From: Nocardia vinacea
GTDB taxonomy: Bacteria; Actinomycetota; Actinomycetes; Mycobacteriales; Mycobacteriaceae
DNA length: 64,000 nt
NCBI RefSeq assembly: GCF_035920345.1
Contig: NZ_CP109149.1
Coordinates: 8,308,001 to 8,372,000, forward strand
Reading direction: 5' to 3'
Part shown: positions 25,508 through 33,966 of the stretch, piece by piece
Layout: every line of letters begins with the position of its first letter
Numbering within the stretch: the stretch's first letter is position 1
Made by a program: the position numbers and the translations under genes
Notes under the pieces: generated by a model
Told to the model about the DNA's origin: nothing
Database searches by the model: none
What the model saw: the letters and a program-made list of their open reading frames with translations, nothing else

Positions 25508-26068
25508 TCCGATCCCGATAACGCTCGACGGATCGCCATCGATGCGATCGACGAACCAACCGCCCATGCCATCGAGTGTGAAAGCACCGGCGACCTGCAA
25601 CGGCTCGCCGGTCGCGATGTAGGCGTCCAGCTCCTCGGGTTCGGGCTTGGCGAAATGCACTGTGGTGGAACTGCAGTCGACGGATTGGGCTACGATTTCG
25701 CCGTCGCGCATGCGCAGGACGCAGTGGCCGGTAATGAGATCCGCACTGCGCCCGGCCATTTCGGACCAGCGGGCCCGCGCGACCTCGGACGTATGCGGCT
25801 TGCCCTGTAGTTCGCCGTCGACGAGCAGCATCGAATCACAGCCGACCACAACGCAATCCGCGGCGAAATCCGGAATCGTGGCGGCCACTGACCGTGCCTT
25901 GGCCCGCGCGAGCTCTACCACGACGACCTCGGGCGCCGTGCTGGGTGGCAGTGCCGCGGCGACTGCGTCCTCGTCGACATCAGAGATCCGGACGACGGGT
26001 TCGATGCCCGCCGAGCGCAATACCGCGCGGCGGGCGGGCGACGCGGACGCGAGAACGAGTCTCGTCAT
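25433..26068 (-). CDS. maf: Maf-like nucleoside triphosphate pyrophosphatase
   Basis: 211 residues with the Maf signature LVLASASPARRAVLRSAGIE at the N-terminus, CDSMLLVDG with the catalytic Asp, and GKPHTSEVARA. Maf proteins hydrolyse non-canonical or modified dNTP/NTPs and have been linked to septum control. The gene follows accE5 by four bases and ends antisense to the winged-helix regulator's tail; equivalent to Rv3282. Last gene of the accD5-accE5-maf unit. Confidence 0.93.
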   Translation of the reverse strand: MTRLVLASASPARRAVLRSAGIEPVVRISDVDEDAVAAALPPSTAPEVVVVELARAKARSVAATIPDFAADCVVVGCDSMLLVDGELQGKPHTSEVARARWSEMAGRSADLITGHCVLRMRDGEIVAQSVDCSSTTVHFAKPEPEELDAYIATGEPLQVAGAFTLDGMGGWFVDRIDGDPSSVIGIGLPLLRRLLGDIGVGIAQLWRHSPS

Positions 26069-26072
26069 CCGA

Positions 26073-26438
26073 TCAGTCGCGCAGGTGTGACAGTTGCGGG
26101 TAAGCGTATGGAGAGAACGGCGAGGTGCCGCGGTGCATCAGGGTCGGGCGACCCCAGGAGTCGGACGGACCGACCGGACCGCTACTCGCGGCGCCGTTCG
26201 CGGCCGCCGACAGCACACATACCAGCGCCGCGACTTCCTCGTCGGACGGCGCACCCTTGATGACTCGGATGAACGGCTGCTCGGCCACCGCTGGGGCCGG
26301 TGCTGCCGCAGGTGCGCCCGCCTCGACCGCGTCCGCGATCGGGTCGACTGTGAGATCCAGTTCGACGGCGGTCAACACATCTTCATCTGCCACGGTCGTC
26401 ACAGTGCCAGGTCCTCTCTCTATTTCGATCGAGCCCAT
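26073..26438 (-). CDS. accE5: acyl-CoA carboxylase epsilon subunit
   Basis: 121 residues if it starts at ATG 26438; TTG 26444 is also in frame. The N-terminal half is acidic and low in complexity; the C-terminal half is the AccE fold (FIRVIKGAPSDEEVAALVCV) ending WGRPTLMHRGTSPFSPYAYP, typical of epsilon subunits. It binds the AccA3-AccD5 core and stimulates propionyl-CoA carboxylation. No good Shine-Dalgarno is visible upstream; a long inverted repeat (26459-26540) spans the gap from accD5, which may influence its translation. maf follows after four bases. Confidence 0.88.
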   Translation of the reverse strand: MGSIEIERGPGTVTTVADEDVLTAVELDLTVDPIADAVEAGAPAAAPAPAVAEQPFIRVIKGAPSDEEVAALVCVLSAAANGAASSGPVGPSDSWGRPTLMHRGTSPFSPYAYPQLSHLRD

Positions 26439-26458
26439 GCCCAACTCGAAGACATATG

Positions 26459-26540
26459 GATCAAGCGATCATCATCCTCGAATCGACTCATTGCGTCTCT
26501 GCAACCAGTGTGCGCGGCCCATCGAGGTTATCGCTTGATC
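26459..26540 (-). repeat. 11-bp inverted repeat spanning the accD5-accE5 gap
   Basis: GATCAAGCGAT (26459-26469) and ATCGCTTGATC (26530-26540) are perfect complements 60 bases apart. One arm covers the accD5 stop codon, the other lies about 20 bases before the accE5 start. In the minus-strand mRNA they could form a hairpin joining both ends of the gap. Confidence 0.6.
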
Positions 26541-28179
26541 ACAGCGGAATGTTGCCGTGCTTCTTCGGCGGCAGGGTGACCATCTTGCGCTCGAGCAAAC
26601 GCAGCGCCGAGACGATCTGGCCGCGGGTATGCGAGGGCGGGATGACCGCGTCGACGTACCCGCGCTCGGCGGCCACGTAGGGGTTCACGAGGGTGTCCTC
26701 GTACTCGTTCTGCAGTTCCAGGCGCAGCGCATCGACATCGTTTCCGCTCTTCGCAGCCTCTTGCAGCTGCTTGCGGTAGACGAAACCGACGGCGCCCGAG
26801 GCGCCCATCACCGCGATCTGAGCACTCGGCCACGCGAGGTTCACATCGGCGCCCATATGCTTGGAACCCATGACGTCGTAGGCGCCACCGTAAGCCTTAC
26901 GGGTGATGATCGTGATTTTGCCCACAGTGGCCTCACCGTAGGCGTAGAGCAGCTTCGCGCCGCGCCGGATGATGCCGTTGTATTCCTGGCCGGTGCCGGG
27001 CAGGAAGCCGGGAACATCGACCAGGGTGATGATCGGGATATTGAAGGCGTCGCAGGTGCGCACGAAGCGCGCGGCCTTCTCCGAGGCGTCGATATCGAGG
27101 CAGCCCGCGAACTGGGTCGGCTGGTTGGCGACGATGCCGACGCTGCGGCCGTCGATCCGACCGAAGCCGACGATGATGTTCATCGCGCGCTCGGCCTGCA
27201 CCTCGAGGAATTCGTCGTCGTCGAGCAGCCGACGGATGACCTCGTGCATGTCATAGGGCTGGTTCGGCGAATCCGGGATGATCGTGTCCAGCTCGAGGTC
27301 CTCGTCGGTGAGCGAATCCTCGATGGCGCCGGTGATCGGGTCGGTGGCCGGGAAGCGCGGGGCTTCGGCGCGGTTGTTGCTGGGCAGGTAGCTCAGCAGA
27401 TCCTTGACGTAGTCCAGCGCGTCCTGCTCGCCGGAGGCGACATAGTGCGCGACACCGGATTTCGTCATGTGGGTGTGCGCGCCGCCGAGGTCTTCCATGG
27501 TGACGTCCTCACCGGTGACCGTCTTGATGACATCCGGTCCGGTGACGAACATCTGGCTGGTGCCGTCGACCATGACGACGAAGTCGGTCAGCGCGGGCGA
27601 GTAGACGTGCCCACCGGCGGCCGGACCCATGATCAGCGAGATCTGCGGGATCACGCCGGAGGCTTGGATATTGCGGTGGAAGATCTCGCCGTAGAGGCCC
27701 AGCGAGACGACGCCCTCTTGGATGCGCGCGCCCGCGCCCTCGTTGATGCCGATCAGCGGACGGCCGGTCTTGAGCGCCAGATCCATCACCTTGACGATCT
27801 TCTCGCCATAGACCTCGCCGAGGCTGCCGCCGAAGACGGTGACGTCCTGACTGAAGATGCAGACGTCGCGGCCGTCGATGGTGCCGTAGCCGGTCACCAC
27901 GCCGTCGCCGAGTGGCCGGTTGTTCTCCAGGCCGAAGTTCACGCTGCGGTGGCGGGCCAGCGCGTCCAGTTCCACGAAGGAGCCCTCGTCCAGCAGGGCC
28001 AGGATGCGCTCGCGGGCGGTCATCTTGCCCTTGGCGTGTACCTTGTCGGCCGCGGCTTCACCCATCGGGTGCTTGGCCTCTTCCAGCCGATTCCGCAGAT
28101 CAGCCAGCTTCCCAGCGGTGGTGTGGATATCGGGGGTGCCCGCCGATTCCGATGCGGGCTGATGCTGGACACTCGTCAT
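26539..28179 (-). CDS. accD5: propionyl/acyl-CoA carboxylase beta subunit
   Basis: 546-residue carboxyltransferase. N-terminal CT half: [35 protein letters not shown], and oxyanion-type [11 protein letters not shown]-terminal half: [12 protein letters not shown] and [12 protein letters not shown]. It transfers carboxyl groups from biotinyl-AccA3 to propionyl- or acetyl-CoA, giving methylmalonyl-CoA for methyl-branched lipids. ATG 28179 has GGAG four bases upstream and TACACT, a -10-like box, about nine bases before; a palindrome lies at 28210-28222. Followed by accE5 and maf in an operon equivalent to Rv3280-Rv3282. Confidence 0.96.
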   Translation of the reverse strand: MTSVQHQPASESAGTPDIHTTAGKLADLRNRLEEAKHPMGEAAADKVHAKGKMTARERILALLDEGSFVELDALARHRSVNFGLENNRPLGDGVVTGYGTIDGRDVCIFSQDVTVFGGSLGEVYGEKIVKVMDLALKTGRPLIGINEGAGARIQEGVVSLGLYGEIFHRNIQASGVIPQISLIMGPAAGGHVYSPALTDFVVMVDGTSQMFVTGPDVIKTVTGEDVTMEDLGGAHTHMTKSGVAHYVASGEQDALDYVKDLLSYLPSNNRAEAPRFPATDPITGAIEDSLTDEDLELDTIIPDSPNQPYDMHEVIRRLLDDDEFLEVQAERAMNIIVGFGRIDGRSVGIVANQPTQFAGCLDIDASEKAARFVRTCDAFNIPIITLVDVPGFLPGTGQEYNGIIRRGAKLLYAYGEATVGKITIITRKAYGGAYDVMGSKHMGADVNLAWPSAQIAVMGASGAVGFVYRKQLQEAAKSGNDVDALRLELQNEYEDTLVNPYVAAERGYVDAVIPPSHTRGQIVSALRLLERKMVTLPPKKHGNIPL

Positions 28180-28209
28180 GGCTCCGGAGTGTAACCAGTG
28201 CCAGTGCCT

Positions 28210-28222
28210 CTCGGTAACCGAG
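28210..28222. promoter_or_regulatory. palindrome upstream of accD5
   Basis: CTCGGT-A-ACCGAG, 6-bp arms around one base, 31 bases before the accD5 ATG and just upstream of its -10-like TACACT. A candidate operator; the regulator is not identified. A TACCGGTCGGTA imperfect palindrome follows near 28230. Confidence 0.4.
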
Positions 28223-28450
28223 TGTCGCTTACCGGTCGGTAGAAAACCGCAGCTAGATCATGTTCCAACATGCGAATGGCGGCAAACTTCCTGGTCGATT
28301 GCCGACCCGAACTCGGTGCTAGAGGCCGGAAAATCAGTGGAGCGGCGCGGCGGTGCGCGGATACCCTGAGGACGTTCGCATTTCAGCTCGACACAAAGGG
28401 GGCAGTGAGGTGCATGGGAGGACAACGCACACCTAGCTGAGGAGCAAATC

Positions 28451-28630
28451 ATGTGGGGATGGAGCAGCAGAGTCGCCGAGCACGCCGCGGCGACCTCGTG
28501 GACCAGTTGGCAGACCGTGGAAACCGAGCCGACCGTGCTGGATCCGCAGGAGTGGGCCGAGGTCGAAGCGGAATCCGATGACGGCATGTCCGTCGCGGTA
28601 CCGATTCGCGAGTACGACCTCGTCGGATAG
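28451..28630 (+). CDS. 59-residue conserved-type small protein upstream of birA
   Basis: Open frame from ATG 28451 to TAG 28630, with GAGGAGC seven bases upstream, a good Shine-Dalgarno. The product begins MWGWSSRVAEHAAATSWTSW, is Trp-rich at its N-terminus and acidic in the second half (QEWAEVEAESDDG), with no membrane span. Third codon positions are G/C-biased as in real genes here. It ends nine bases before the birA GTG, so the two are probably co-transcribed. I recognise no family and assign no function. Confidence 0.7.
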   Translation: MWGWSSRVAEHAAATSWTSWQTVETEPTVLDPQEWAEVEAESDDGMSVAVPIREYDLVG

Positions 28631-28639
28631 CCTGCCGGT

Positions 28640-29440
28640 GTGCACAGGCCACCGTTGGATGCAGAGCAGTTGCGGCGCAGTCTCACCGAGTCGCGCGAAC
28701 TGTCGTTCTTCTCCCACATCGCTGTGGTGGAGTCGACCGGGTCCACTAATGCGGACCTGATCGCTAGGGCCGGGGAGGCCGACGCCGATCGCGCGGTACT
28801 GCTCGCCGAAACCCAAGAGCAGGGCCGGGGGCGGCACGCTCGCACCTGGGTCAGCCCGCCGCGCGCACAGATAGCGATGTCGGTGTTGGTGCGGCTGCCC
28901 GGCATCGAGCCTGCCGCGCTCGGCTGGCTGCCGCTGCTCACCGGTGTCGCCGTGGTGGACGCACTGCGCGCGACCGCCGGTGTGGACGCGAATCTGAAGT
29001 GGCCCAACGATGTGCTGATCGATGGTCGCAAAGTCGCGGGCATCCTGGCCGAAGTCGCCTCCGGTGGTGGGGCACCCGCCATTGTCGTCGGGATCGGCCT
29101 GAACGTCGGTCTCACCGAGGCGGAACTGCCGGTGCCGCATGCCACTTCGCTCACGCTGGCGGGGGCGAAGGTCACCGACCGCACCGAGCTCGTGCGGTCA
29201 CTACTGACCGAATTCGCCCGCCGCTTCACCGCGTGGCGTAACGCCGGTTGGGCCACCACCGACCTGATCGGCGTCTACCGCGACCGCTGCGCCACCCTCG
29301 GCGCCCCCGTCCGTGCTGAACTACCCGGCGGCCAGACCCTCGAGGGCATCGCCAACGATGTCGACAGCGCGGGCCGTCTGTGCATCGGCGAGCATGTCGT
29401 CTCCGCTGCCGATGTGACCCACCTGCGCGCCGACTACTGA
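28640..29440 (+). CDS. birA: biotin-[acetyl-CoA-carboxylase] ligase
   Basis: 266 residues from GTG 28640. It has the ligase domain only, without the DNA-binding domain of E. coli BirA (group I). The biotin/ATP site is complete: STGSTNADLI, GRGRHARTW (biotin loop), LKWPNDVLIDGRKVAGIL. A short SH3-like C-terminal domain ends it. It biotinylates Lys567 of AccA3 and similar carriers; accA3, accD5 and accE5 are close by. Equivalent to Rv3279c. A hairpin at 29457-29495 separates it from the convergent desaturase gene. Confidence 0.95.
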   Translation: MHRPPLDAEQLRRSLTESRELSFFSHIAVVESTGSTNADLIARAGEADADRAVLLAETQEQGRGRHARTWVSPPRAQIAMSVLVRLPGIEPAALGWLPLLTGVAVVDALRATAGVDANLKWPNDVLIDGRKVAGILAEVASGGGAPAIVVGIGLNVGLTEAELPVPHATSLTLAGAKVTDRTELVRSLLTEFARRFTAWRNAGWATTDLIGVYRDRCATLGAPVRAELPGGQTLEGIANDVDSAGRLCIGEHVVSAADVTHLRADY

Positions 29441-29456
29441 CCCTGTCCCAGCGTCC

Positions 29457-29495
29457 GCACCCCTTGCGAGACCCACGAGTCCCGGCAAGGGGTGC
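29457..29495. terminator. hairpin between convergent birA and desaturase genes
   Basis: GCACCCCTTGC (29457-29467) pairs perfectly with GCAAGGGGTGC (29485-29495) across 17 bases. It can serve both strands. Confidence 0.65.
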
Positions 29496-29522
29496 TGTTG
29501 TGCGGCACCGGCGTTCGGAGCG

Positions 29523-30476
29523 TCAGACCGGTTGCATGATGCCGCGCGCCGCCTCGCGGGCGAGCAAGCGGTCGCGCTGTTCCTCGAACTTGAGGACGTC
29601 CTTCTCCAGCTTCTGCAGGAATTCGGCGAGTTGCTGGCGCGCCTGTTCGCCGCGCGGGCCGAAGTCGTTGCGGTCGAAGACATTCCACTTCTTCAGCACC
29701 GGCTGCACCACCTCTTCGAGGTGCTGGCGCAGATCGTAGATGCCGTGCTTGGCCATTAGCACGCCATTGCGGCGGAAGTTGGGCATGCCGAAGCCGGGCA
29801 TGATGAAGTTGGTCAGGATCATGGTGATCGCCGCCATCGCCTGGTCGGGAACCAGATCCAGGCCCGCGGCACAGAGGTTGCGGTAGAAGATCATGTGCAG
29901 GTTCTCGTCGGCGGCGACGCGCTGCAGCATGCGATCGGCGATGGCGTCGTTGCAGACCTTGCCGGTATTGCGGTGGCTGACCCGGGTGGCCAGCTCCTGG
30001 AAGGTCACATACGCGACGTTGACCAGGAATCCGCCCCAGTCCTCGGGCGAGGGCACGCCGCGAGTCATATGGATCATGCGGGCCTGTTCGAGCGCGACCG
30101 GATCGATGCCACGGGTGACCACGAGATAGTCACGCAGGACGATGCCGTGTCGATTCTCCTCGGCCGTCCAGCGCCCGACCCAGGTGCCCCACGCGCCGTG
30201 CTGGGAGAAATTCTCGGCGATCAGTCGGTGATAGGAGGGCAGATTGTCCTCGGTCAGCAGGTTAGTGATCATCGCGGCCTTGGCGACCTCGTTCAGCTTG
30301 GACTGTTCCGGCTCCCAGTCCTGGCCGCCCATCGCGGCGAAGTTGCGACCCTCGTCCCACGGGACGTAGTCGTGCGGGTGCCAGTCCTTGGCTATCGACA
30401 GGTGGCGGTTCAGATTCTGTTCGGCCACCGGTTCGAGTTCGGTCAGGATTTCCAGCTGGGTCAGATCCTTGGTCAC
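29523..30476 (-). CDS. acyl-ACP desaturase (DesA type, di-iron)
   Basis: 317 residues. Soluble ferritin-like di-iron desaturase with the two ligand motifs EENRHG and DENLH, and the early Glu in LTEDNLPSYH. It introduces a double bond into acyl-ACP, using reduced ferredoxin and O2; closest to the DesA1/DesA2 type of mycobacteria, essential for long-chain fatty acid and mycolate synthesis. GTG 30476 is preferred over longer starts because GGAGG lies five bases upstream and the family N-terminus (LTQLEILTELEPVAEQNL) follows. Single gene; upstream 271 bp holds two CTTGTC boxes 14 bp apart. Confidence 0.92.
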   Translation of the reverse strand: MTKDLTQLEILTELEPVAEQNLNRHLSIAKDWHPHDYVPWDEGRNFAAMGGQDWEPEQSKLNEVAKAAMITNLLTEDNLPSYHRLIAENFSQHGAWGTWVGRWTAEENRHGIVLRDYLVVTRGIDPVALEQARMIHMTRGVPSPEDWGGFLVNVAYVTFQELATRVSHRNTGKVCNDAIADRMLQRVAADENLHMIFYRNLCAAGLDLVPDQAMAAITMILTNFIMPGFGMPNFRRNGVLMAKHGIYDLRQHLEEVVQPVLKKWNVFDRNDFGPRGEQARQQLAEFLQKLEKDVLKFEEQRDRLLAREAARGIMQPV

Positions 30477-30747
30477 ACTCGCCTCCACGGTTCGTTTTCG
30501 ACGTCTTGTCAAGCCGGACTTGTCTTTTCACAGGCAGAGCGTTGAGCAGAACAAAACGAGAGCTAGTCGAACGGCAGAGCCGGGTCGAGCGGCTGCCGTC
30601 GGATCGAGGCTATGGAGCGATCCTGTGCGGAATCTCGAGGTTACTCGAGAGCCTCTCGAGGTGGCGACGGCGCAAGGTGCCGATTGTGCAGCACGGCGCG
30701 CGTCGCTGTCCACGCTTTCCGGCGTGTTCTCGCGGTAGGGTTCCGGC

Positions 30748-31260
30748 ATGGGTTATCCGGAGGAGGTGCTCGCCCCGGACGAGCAGTTGATACTCCATCG
30801 TCATCCGCATTGGAAAATGCTGTTCTGGCCGATCGTGACGCTCATCATCGCGACCGCGCTGGCCGGATTCGCCGGGGGACTGATCTGGCGCAGAACCGAG
30901 GGCACGACCCGCTCGGTATTGCTGATCGTGGTGCTGGTGGTCTGGCTCGGCCTCATCGGATGGCGTTGTGTCGCAAGGATTATCAGCTGGCAGTCGACAC
31001 ACTTCATCGTGACCGACCGCCGGGTGCTCATCCGGCAGGGCGTGATCACCCACACCGGCATCGATATCCCGATGAGCCGGATTTCGAGTGTGCAGTTCCG
31101 GCACGGACTGTTCGACCGGGTGCTCGGCACCGGCACCCTGATCATCGGATCGTCCTCGGAGGAACCGCTCGAATACGACGACATCCCACAGGTGCAGAAG
31201 GTGCACGCACTGCTGTACCGGCAGGTGTTCGAGGAATCCCGGGATAATCTGGGTCAATGA
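30748..31260 (+). CDS. membrane protein with bacterial PH (bPH2/YdbS-like) domain
   Basis: 170 residues. Two membrane spans at about 25-46 and 56-74 are followed by a bPH2 domain (STHFIVTDRRVLIRQGVITH, then IPMSRISSVQFRHGLFDRVLG). Equivalent to Rv3278c; such proteins are thought to assist membrane or lipid-linked processes, without a fixed role. Its stop overlaps the response-regulator ATG by four bases, so the three genes PH protein, regulator and kinase form an operon and the membrane protein may be part of the sensing module (inference). The upstream gap carries CTCGAG palindromes at 30633-30661. Confidence 0.88.
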   Translation: MGYPEEVLAPDEQLILHRHPHWKMLFWPIVTLIIATALAGFAGGLIWRRTEGTTRSVLLIVVLVVWLGLIGWRCVARIISWQSTHFIVTDRRVLIRQGVITHTGIDIPMSRISSVQFRHGLFDRVLGTGTLIIGSSSEEPLEYDDIPQVQKVHALLYRQVFEESRDNLGQ

Positions 31261-31934
31261 CCGCCGTACTGCTGGCCGAAGACGATGAGGCCATCGCCGC
31301 ACCGCTGTCGCGTGCGCTTGGGCGCGAGGGCTATTCGGTCACCGTGGAACGCTTCGGGCCCGCGGTGCTCGAACGCGCATTGGAGGGCGATCATGATCTG
31401 CTCATCCTCGATCTCGGCCTGCCCGGAATGGACGGGCTCGAGGTGTGCCGCCAGGTGCGCGCCCGCGGTGCCGATCTGGCCGTGCTGATGCTCACCGCGC
31501 GCACCGATGAGGTGGACTTCGTCGTCGGGTTGGACGCGGGCGCGGACGACTATGTCGGCAAACCGTTCCGGTTGGCCGAATTGCTCGCCCGGGTTCGAGC
31601 ATTGTTGCGGCGCAGCGGAATCGGTGACGAGGCGGTCGAGGTCGGTGGTATCCGGCTGGAGCCGGCAGCGCGCCGGGTGCTGGTGAACGGCGTCGAAGTC
31701 GGTTTGGCCAACAAGGAATACGAGCTGCTCAAGGTGTTGATCGATCGGGCGGGCCAGGTGGTGGCGCGCGAGACGATCCTGCGGGAGGTGTGGGGCGACG
31801 CCGAGCTGCGCGGTTCCAAAACCTTGGATATGCACATGTCCTGGCTGCGTCGCAAGATCGGTGACGAGGGCCCGATGGCCGAGCGACGCATCGTCACGGT
31901 GCGCGGTGTCGGCTTCCGGTTGAACACCGATTGA
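31257..31934 (+). CDS. OmpR-family response regulator
   Basis: 225 residues. Receiver domain: acidic pair near the N-terminus (LAEDDEA), phospho-accepting Asp52 (ILDLGLPGMDG), Thr in LTAR and Lys102 (VGKPF). The C-terminal winged helix spans about 130-222 (LANKEYELLKVLI, TLDMHMSWLRRKIG, TVRGVGFRL). Overlaps the membrane-protein gene by four bases and is followed after 18 bases by its histidine kinase. Target genes cannot be told from sequence. Confidence 0.94.
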   Translation: MTAVLLAEDDEAIAAPLSRALGREGYSVTVERFGPAVLERALEGDHDLLILDLGLPGMDGLEVCRQVRARGADLAVLMLTARTDEVDFVVGLDAGADDYVGKPFRLAELLARVRALLRRSGIGDEAVEVGGIRLEPAARRVLVNGVEVGLANKEYELLKVLIDRAGQVVARETILREVWGDAELRGSKTLDMHMSWLRRKIGDEGPMAERRIVTVRGVGFRLNTD

Positions 31935-31952
31935 TGGTGCGGCCCAACTGAT

Positions 31953-33266
31953 ATGAGACGCAGAATCCTGCGATCGATACTCACCGTGCTGACCATCACC
32001 ACGGTGGTGCTCGGCTTTCCGCTGATCTACACCGCGTGGCTCTGGGTCGAGGACATCACCCGCAACGATCTGGAGAACCGGCTGGAGCGGATCGCCGCGG
32101 AGATCATCGCCCAGGAACACGGAGACGGCATGGTGCTCGGCGAACTCGACACCCGCCTGGTGCGGCCGCTGATCCCCAAGGACGGCAAGCTGACCATCAT
32201 CTATCCGGCGCCGCAGGACAATGCGTCCCGGCTCGATATCGGCGCGGAGCAGGTTCACCATCCGGTGGTGGAATCGCTGGCGATGGGCACCGAGGGTTCG
32301 TTGCGCCTGGAGGTGCCGTCGGGGCCGATGCATACCCGGCAGATCCAGGCCGTCGCGGTGGTGGCCTTCGCGGTGCTCGCCTCACTGGCCGCGGCGGTGT
32401 CGGTGGCGATGATCACCGCACGCCGGGTCGCCGATCCGCTCCGTGACGTCGCGGCCCGCGCCGCCCGGCTGGCCATGGGGGACTTCCGGCCGGATCCGCG
32501 GCGGCACGGGATTTCCGAACTGGACCGGGTTTCCGATGTGCTCGATTCGGCGACCGTCGAGATCGCCGGGCGACTGCAGCGCGAGCATGCGCTGGTCGCG
32601 GATGTTTCGCATCAGCTGCGCAGTCGCCTGACCGCGGTGCGATTGCGGCTGGACGAGTTGTCCACGCATTCCGATCCGGCCGTGGTGCACGAGGCCGAGG
32701 AAGCAATGGCGCAGGTCGACCGGCTGACCGATGCGATCGACGATCTGGTCCGGGCCTCGCGCGACGAGGATGCCGCCGATCGCGATCCGGTGCCGGTGAT
32801 GGACGAACTGCGCGGTGTTGTCGAGGAATGGTCGCATCCGTTCACCGAGGCGGGCCGGATCCTGCGGCTGATCGGCGACGAATCGCTGCGCGCGCCGATC
32901 ACCGGTTCTCGGCTGCGCGAAGCACTTGCCGTGCTGGTCGACAATGCGCTGATGCACGGCGGCGGCACCTGCACGGTATCGGTGCGCACCGTGCGCACCG
33001 TCAGCGAACGGGAGCCCTTGGTGGTGGTCGAGGTCGCCGACGAGGGCGACGGCGTCCGCGACGAACTCGCGCCGCACATCTTCGACCGCGGCTTCTCTGC
33101 CGGCGGCTCGACCGGTGTCGGACTCGCCCTCGCGAGGGCACTCATCGAGGCCGATGGTGGGCGCTTGGAATTGCAGCGCCGCCGCCCTGCGCTGTTCGCG
33201 ATGTTCCTCGGATCCAGTGCGTCGCAACGCACACCCAACGGCGCGCAGGCGCCCGAGCCGCGCTAA
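31953..33266 (+). CDS. sensor histidine kinase
   Basis: 437 residues. Spans at about 10-30 and 128-152 flank an extracytoplasmic sensor region of about 95 residues; a HAMP domain follows (RRVADPLRDVAARAARLAMG). HisKA has His220 in DVSHQLRSRLTAVR; the ATPase domain shows the N box VDNALMHG, DEGDGV and GVGLALARALIEADGG. Partner of the regulator just upstream. ATG 31953 is 18 bases after the regulator stop. The 3' end overlaps the convergent GtrA gene by four bases. Confidence 0.93.
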   Translation: MRRRILRSILTVLTITTVVLGFPLIYTAWLWVEDITRNDLENRLERIAAEIIAQEHGDGMVLGELDTRLVRPLIPKDGKLTIIYPAPQDNASRLDIGAEQVHHPVVESLAMGTEGSLRLEVPSGPMHTRQIQAVAVVAFAVLASLAAAVSVAMITARRVADPLRDVAARAARLAMGDFRPDPRRHGISELDRVSDVLDSATVEIAGRLQREHALVADVSHQLRSRLTAVRLRLDELSTHSDPAVVHEAEEAMAQVDRLTDAIDDLVRASRDEDAADRDPVPVMDELRGVVEEWSHPFTEAGRILRLIGDESLRAPITGSRLREALAVLVDNALMHGGGTCTVSVRTVRTVSEREPLVVVEVADEGDGVRDELAPHIFDRGFSAGGSTGVGLALARALIEADGGRLELQRRRPALFAMFLGSSASQRTPNGAQAPEPR

Positions 33267-33805
33267 CTGTGGCCGAGCTGCTCTTCCTCGAGCAGTTCTT
33301 CGATTTCCTCGACGAGCTCGCTGATCTCGTCCGGGAACACCCAGCGGCGCATCGACCAGAAGCGGAACGCCATCTGCAGCAGGTTGCCGATGATGAAGGC
33401 GCTGATGAAGTCCGCGATGTTCTCGACGGTGAAGCTCACATCGGGCTGGCGTAGGTCGAAGACGTAGCTGGAGATCCACAGCGGGATGAAGCTCAGCACG
33501 ACACCGACGCCGCTGACGCCGAAGAACAGCAGTGCTTCGTGGTGCTTCTCGCGCCCGCCGCGGTTCTTGAACGACCACTCGCGGTTGAGGATGTAGGAGC
33601 AGATGACCGCGATCACGCCGGAGATGATTTTCGCGGTGACCGGCTTGGTCTCCAGCACGGTCCACTTGAGCACATAGAAGATGCCCGAGTCGATGATGAA
33701 GGTGGTCGCGCCGACGATAGCGAATTTGATCAGTTCGTGGTGGCGGTAAGCGATCTCCCGCAGGGGCTTGGGGAGGACGTTGACCACGTCGTCGACGAAA
33801 GACAC
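33263..33805 (-). CDS. GtrA-like membrane protein
   Basis: 180 residues from GTG 33805. Four membrane spans in the GtrA pattern (FAIVGATTFIIDSGIFYVLK; ISGVIAVICSYILNREWSF; a third near LLFFGVSGVGVVLSFIPLW; last FIIGNLLQMAFRFWSMRRWVF). Family members flip lipid-linked sugars or assist cell-wall polysaccharide synthesis; equivalent to Rv3277. The tail is acidic (EEIEELLEEEQ). TACACT lies about a dozen bases before the GTG and no Shine-Dalgarno is seen, suggesting a short or absent leader. Divergent from purK. Confidence 0.87.
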   Translation of the reverse strand: MSFVDDVVNVLPKPLREIAYRHHELIKFAIVGATTFIIDSGIFYVLKWTVLETKPVTAKIISGVIAVICSYILNREWSFKNRGGREKHHEALLFFGVSGVGVVLSFIPLWISSYVFDLRQPDVSFTVENIADFISAFIIGNLLQMAFRFWSMRRWVFPDEISELVEEIEELLEEEQLGHS

Positions 33806-33966
33806 AAGGCCCGAGTGTACCGGTAGGCGGTGGCCTCGCCTGCGCTCGTCCAAGCGCAAGGGACTGACGACGGACTCCGTCCGGCTGCGCCCGATTCTGA
33901 TCATGGCGCTCGGACATGACAAGATTGCACGACGTGAGGTCCCGCCGTTCATTCGATCCTGCCGCC

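Noticed and set aside
26557..28194. Open frame opposite accD5
   Set aside because: Shadow of the carboxyltransferase gene.
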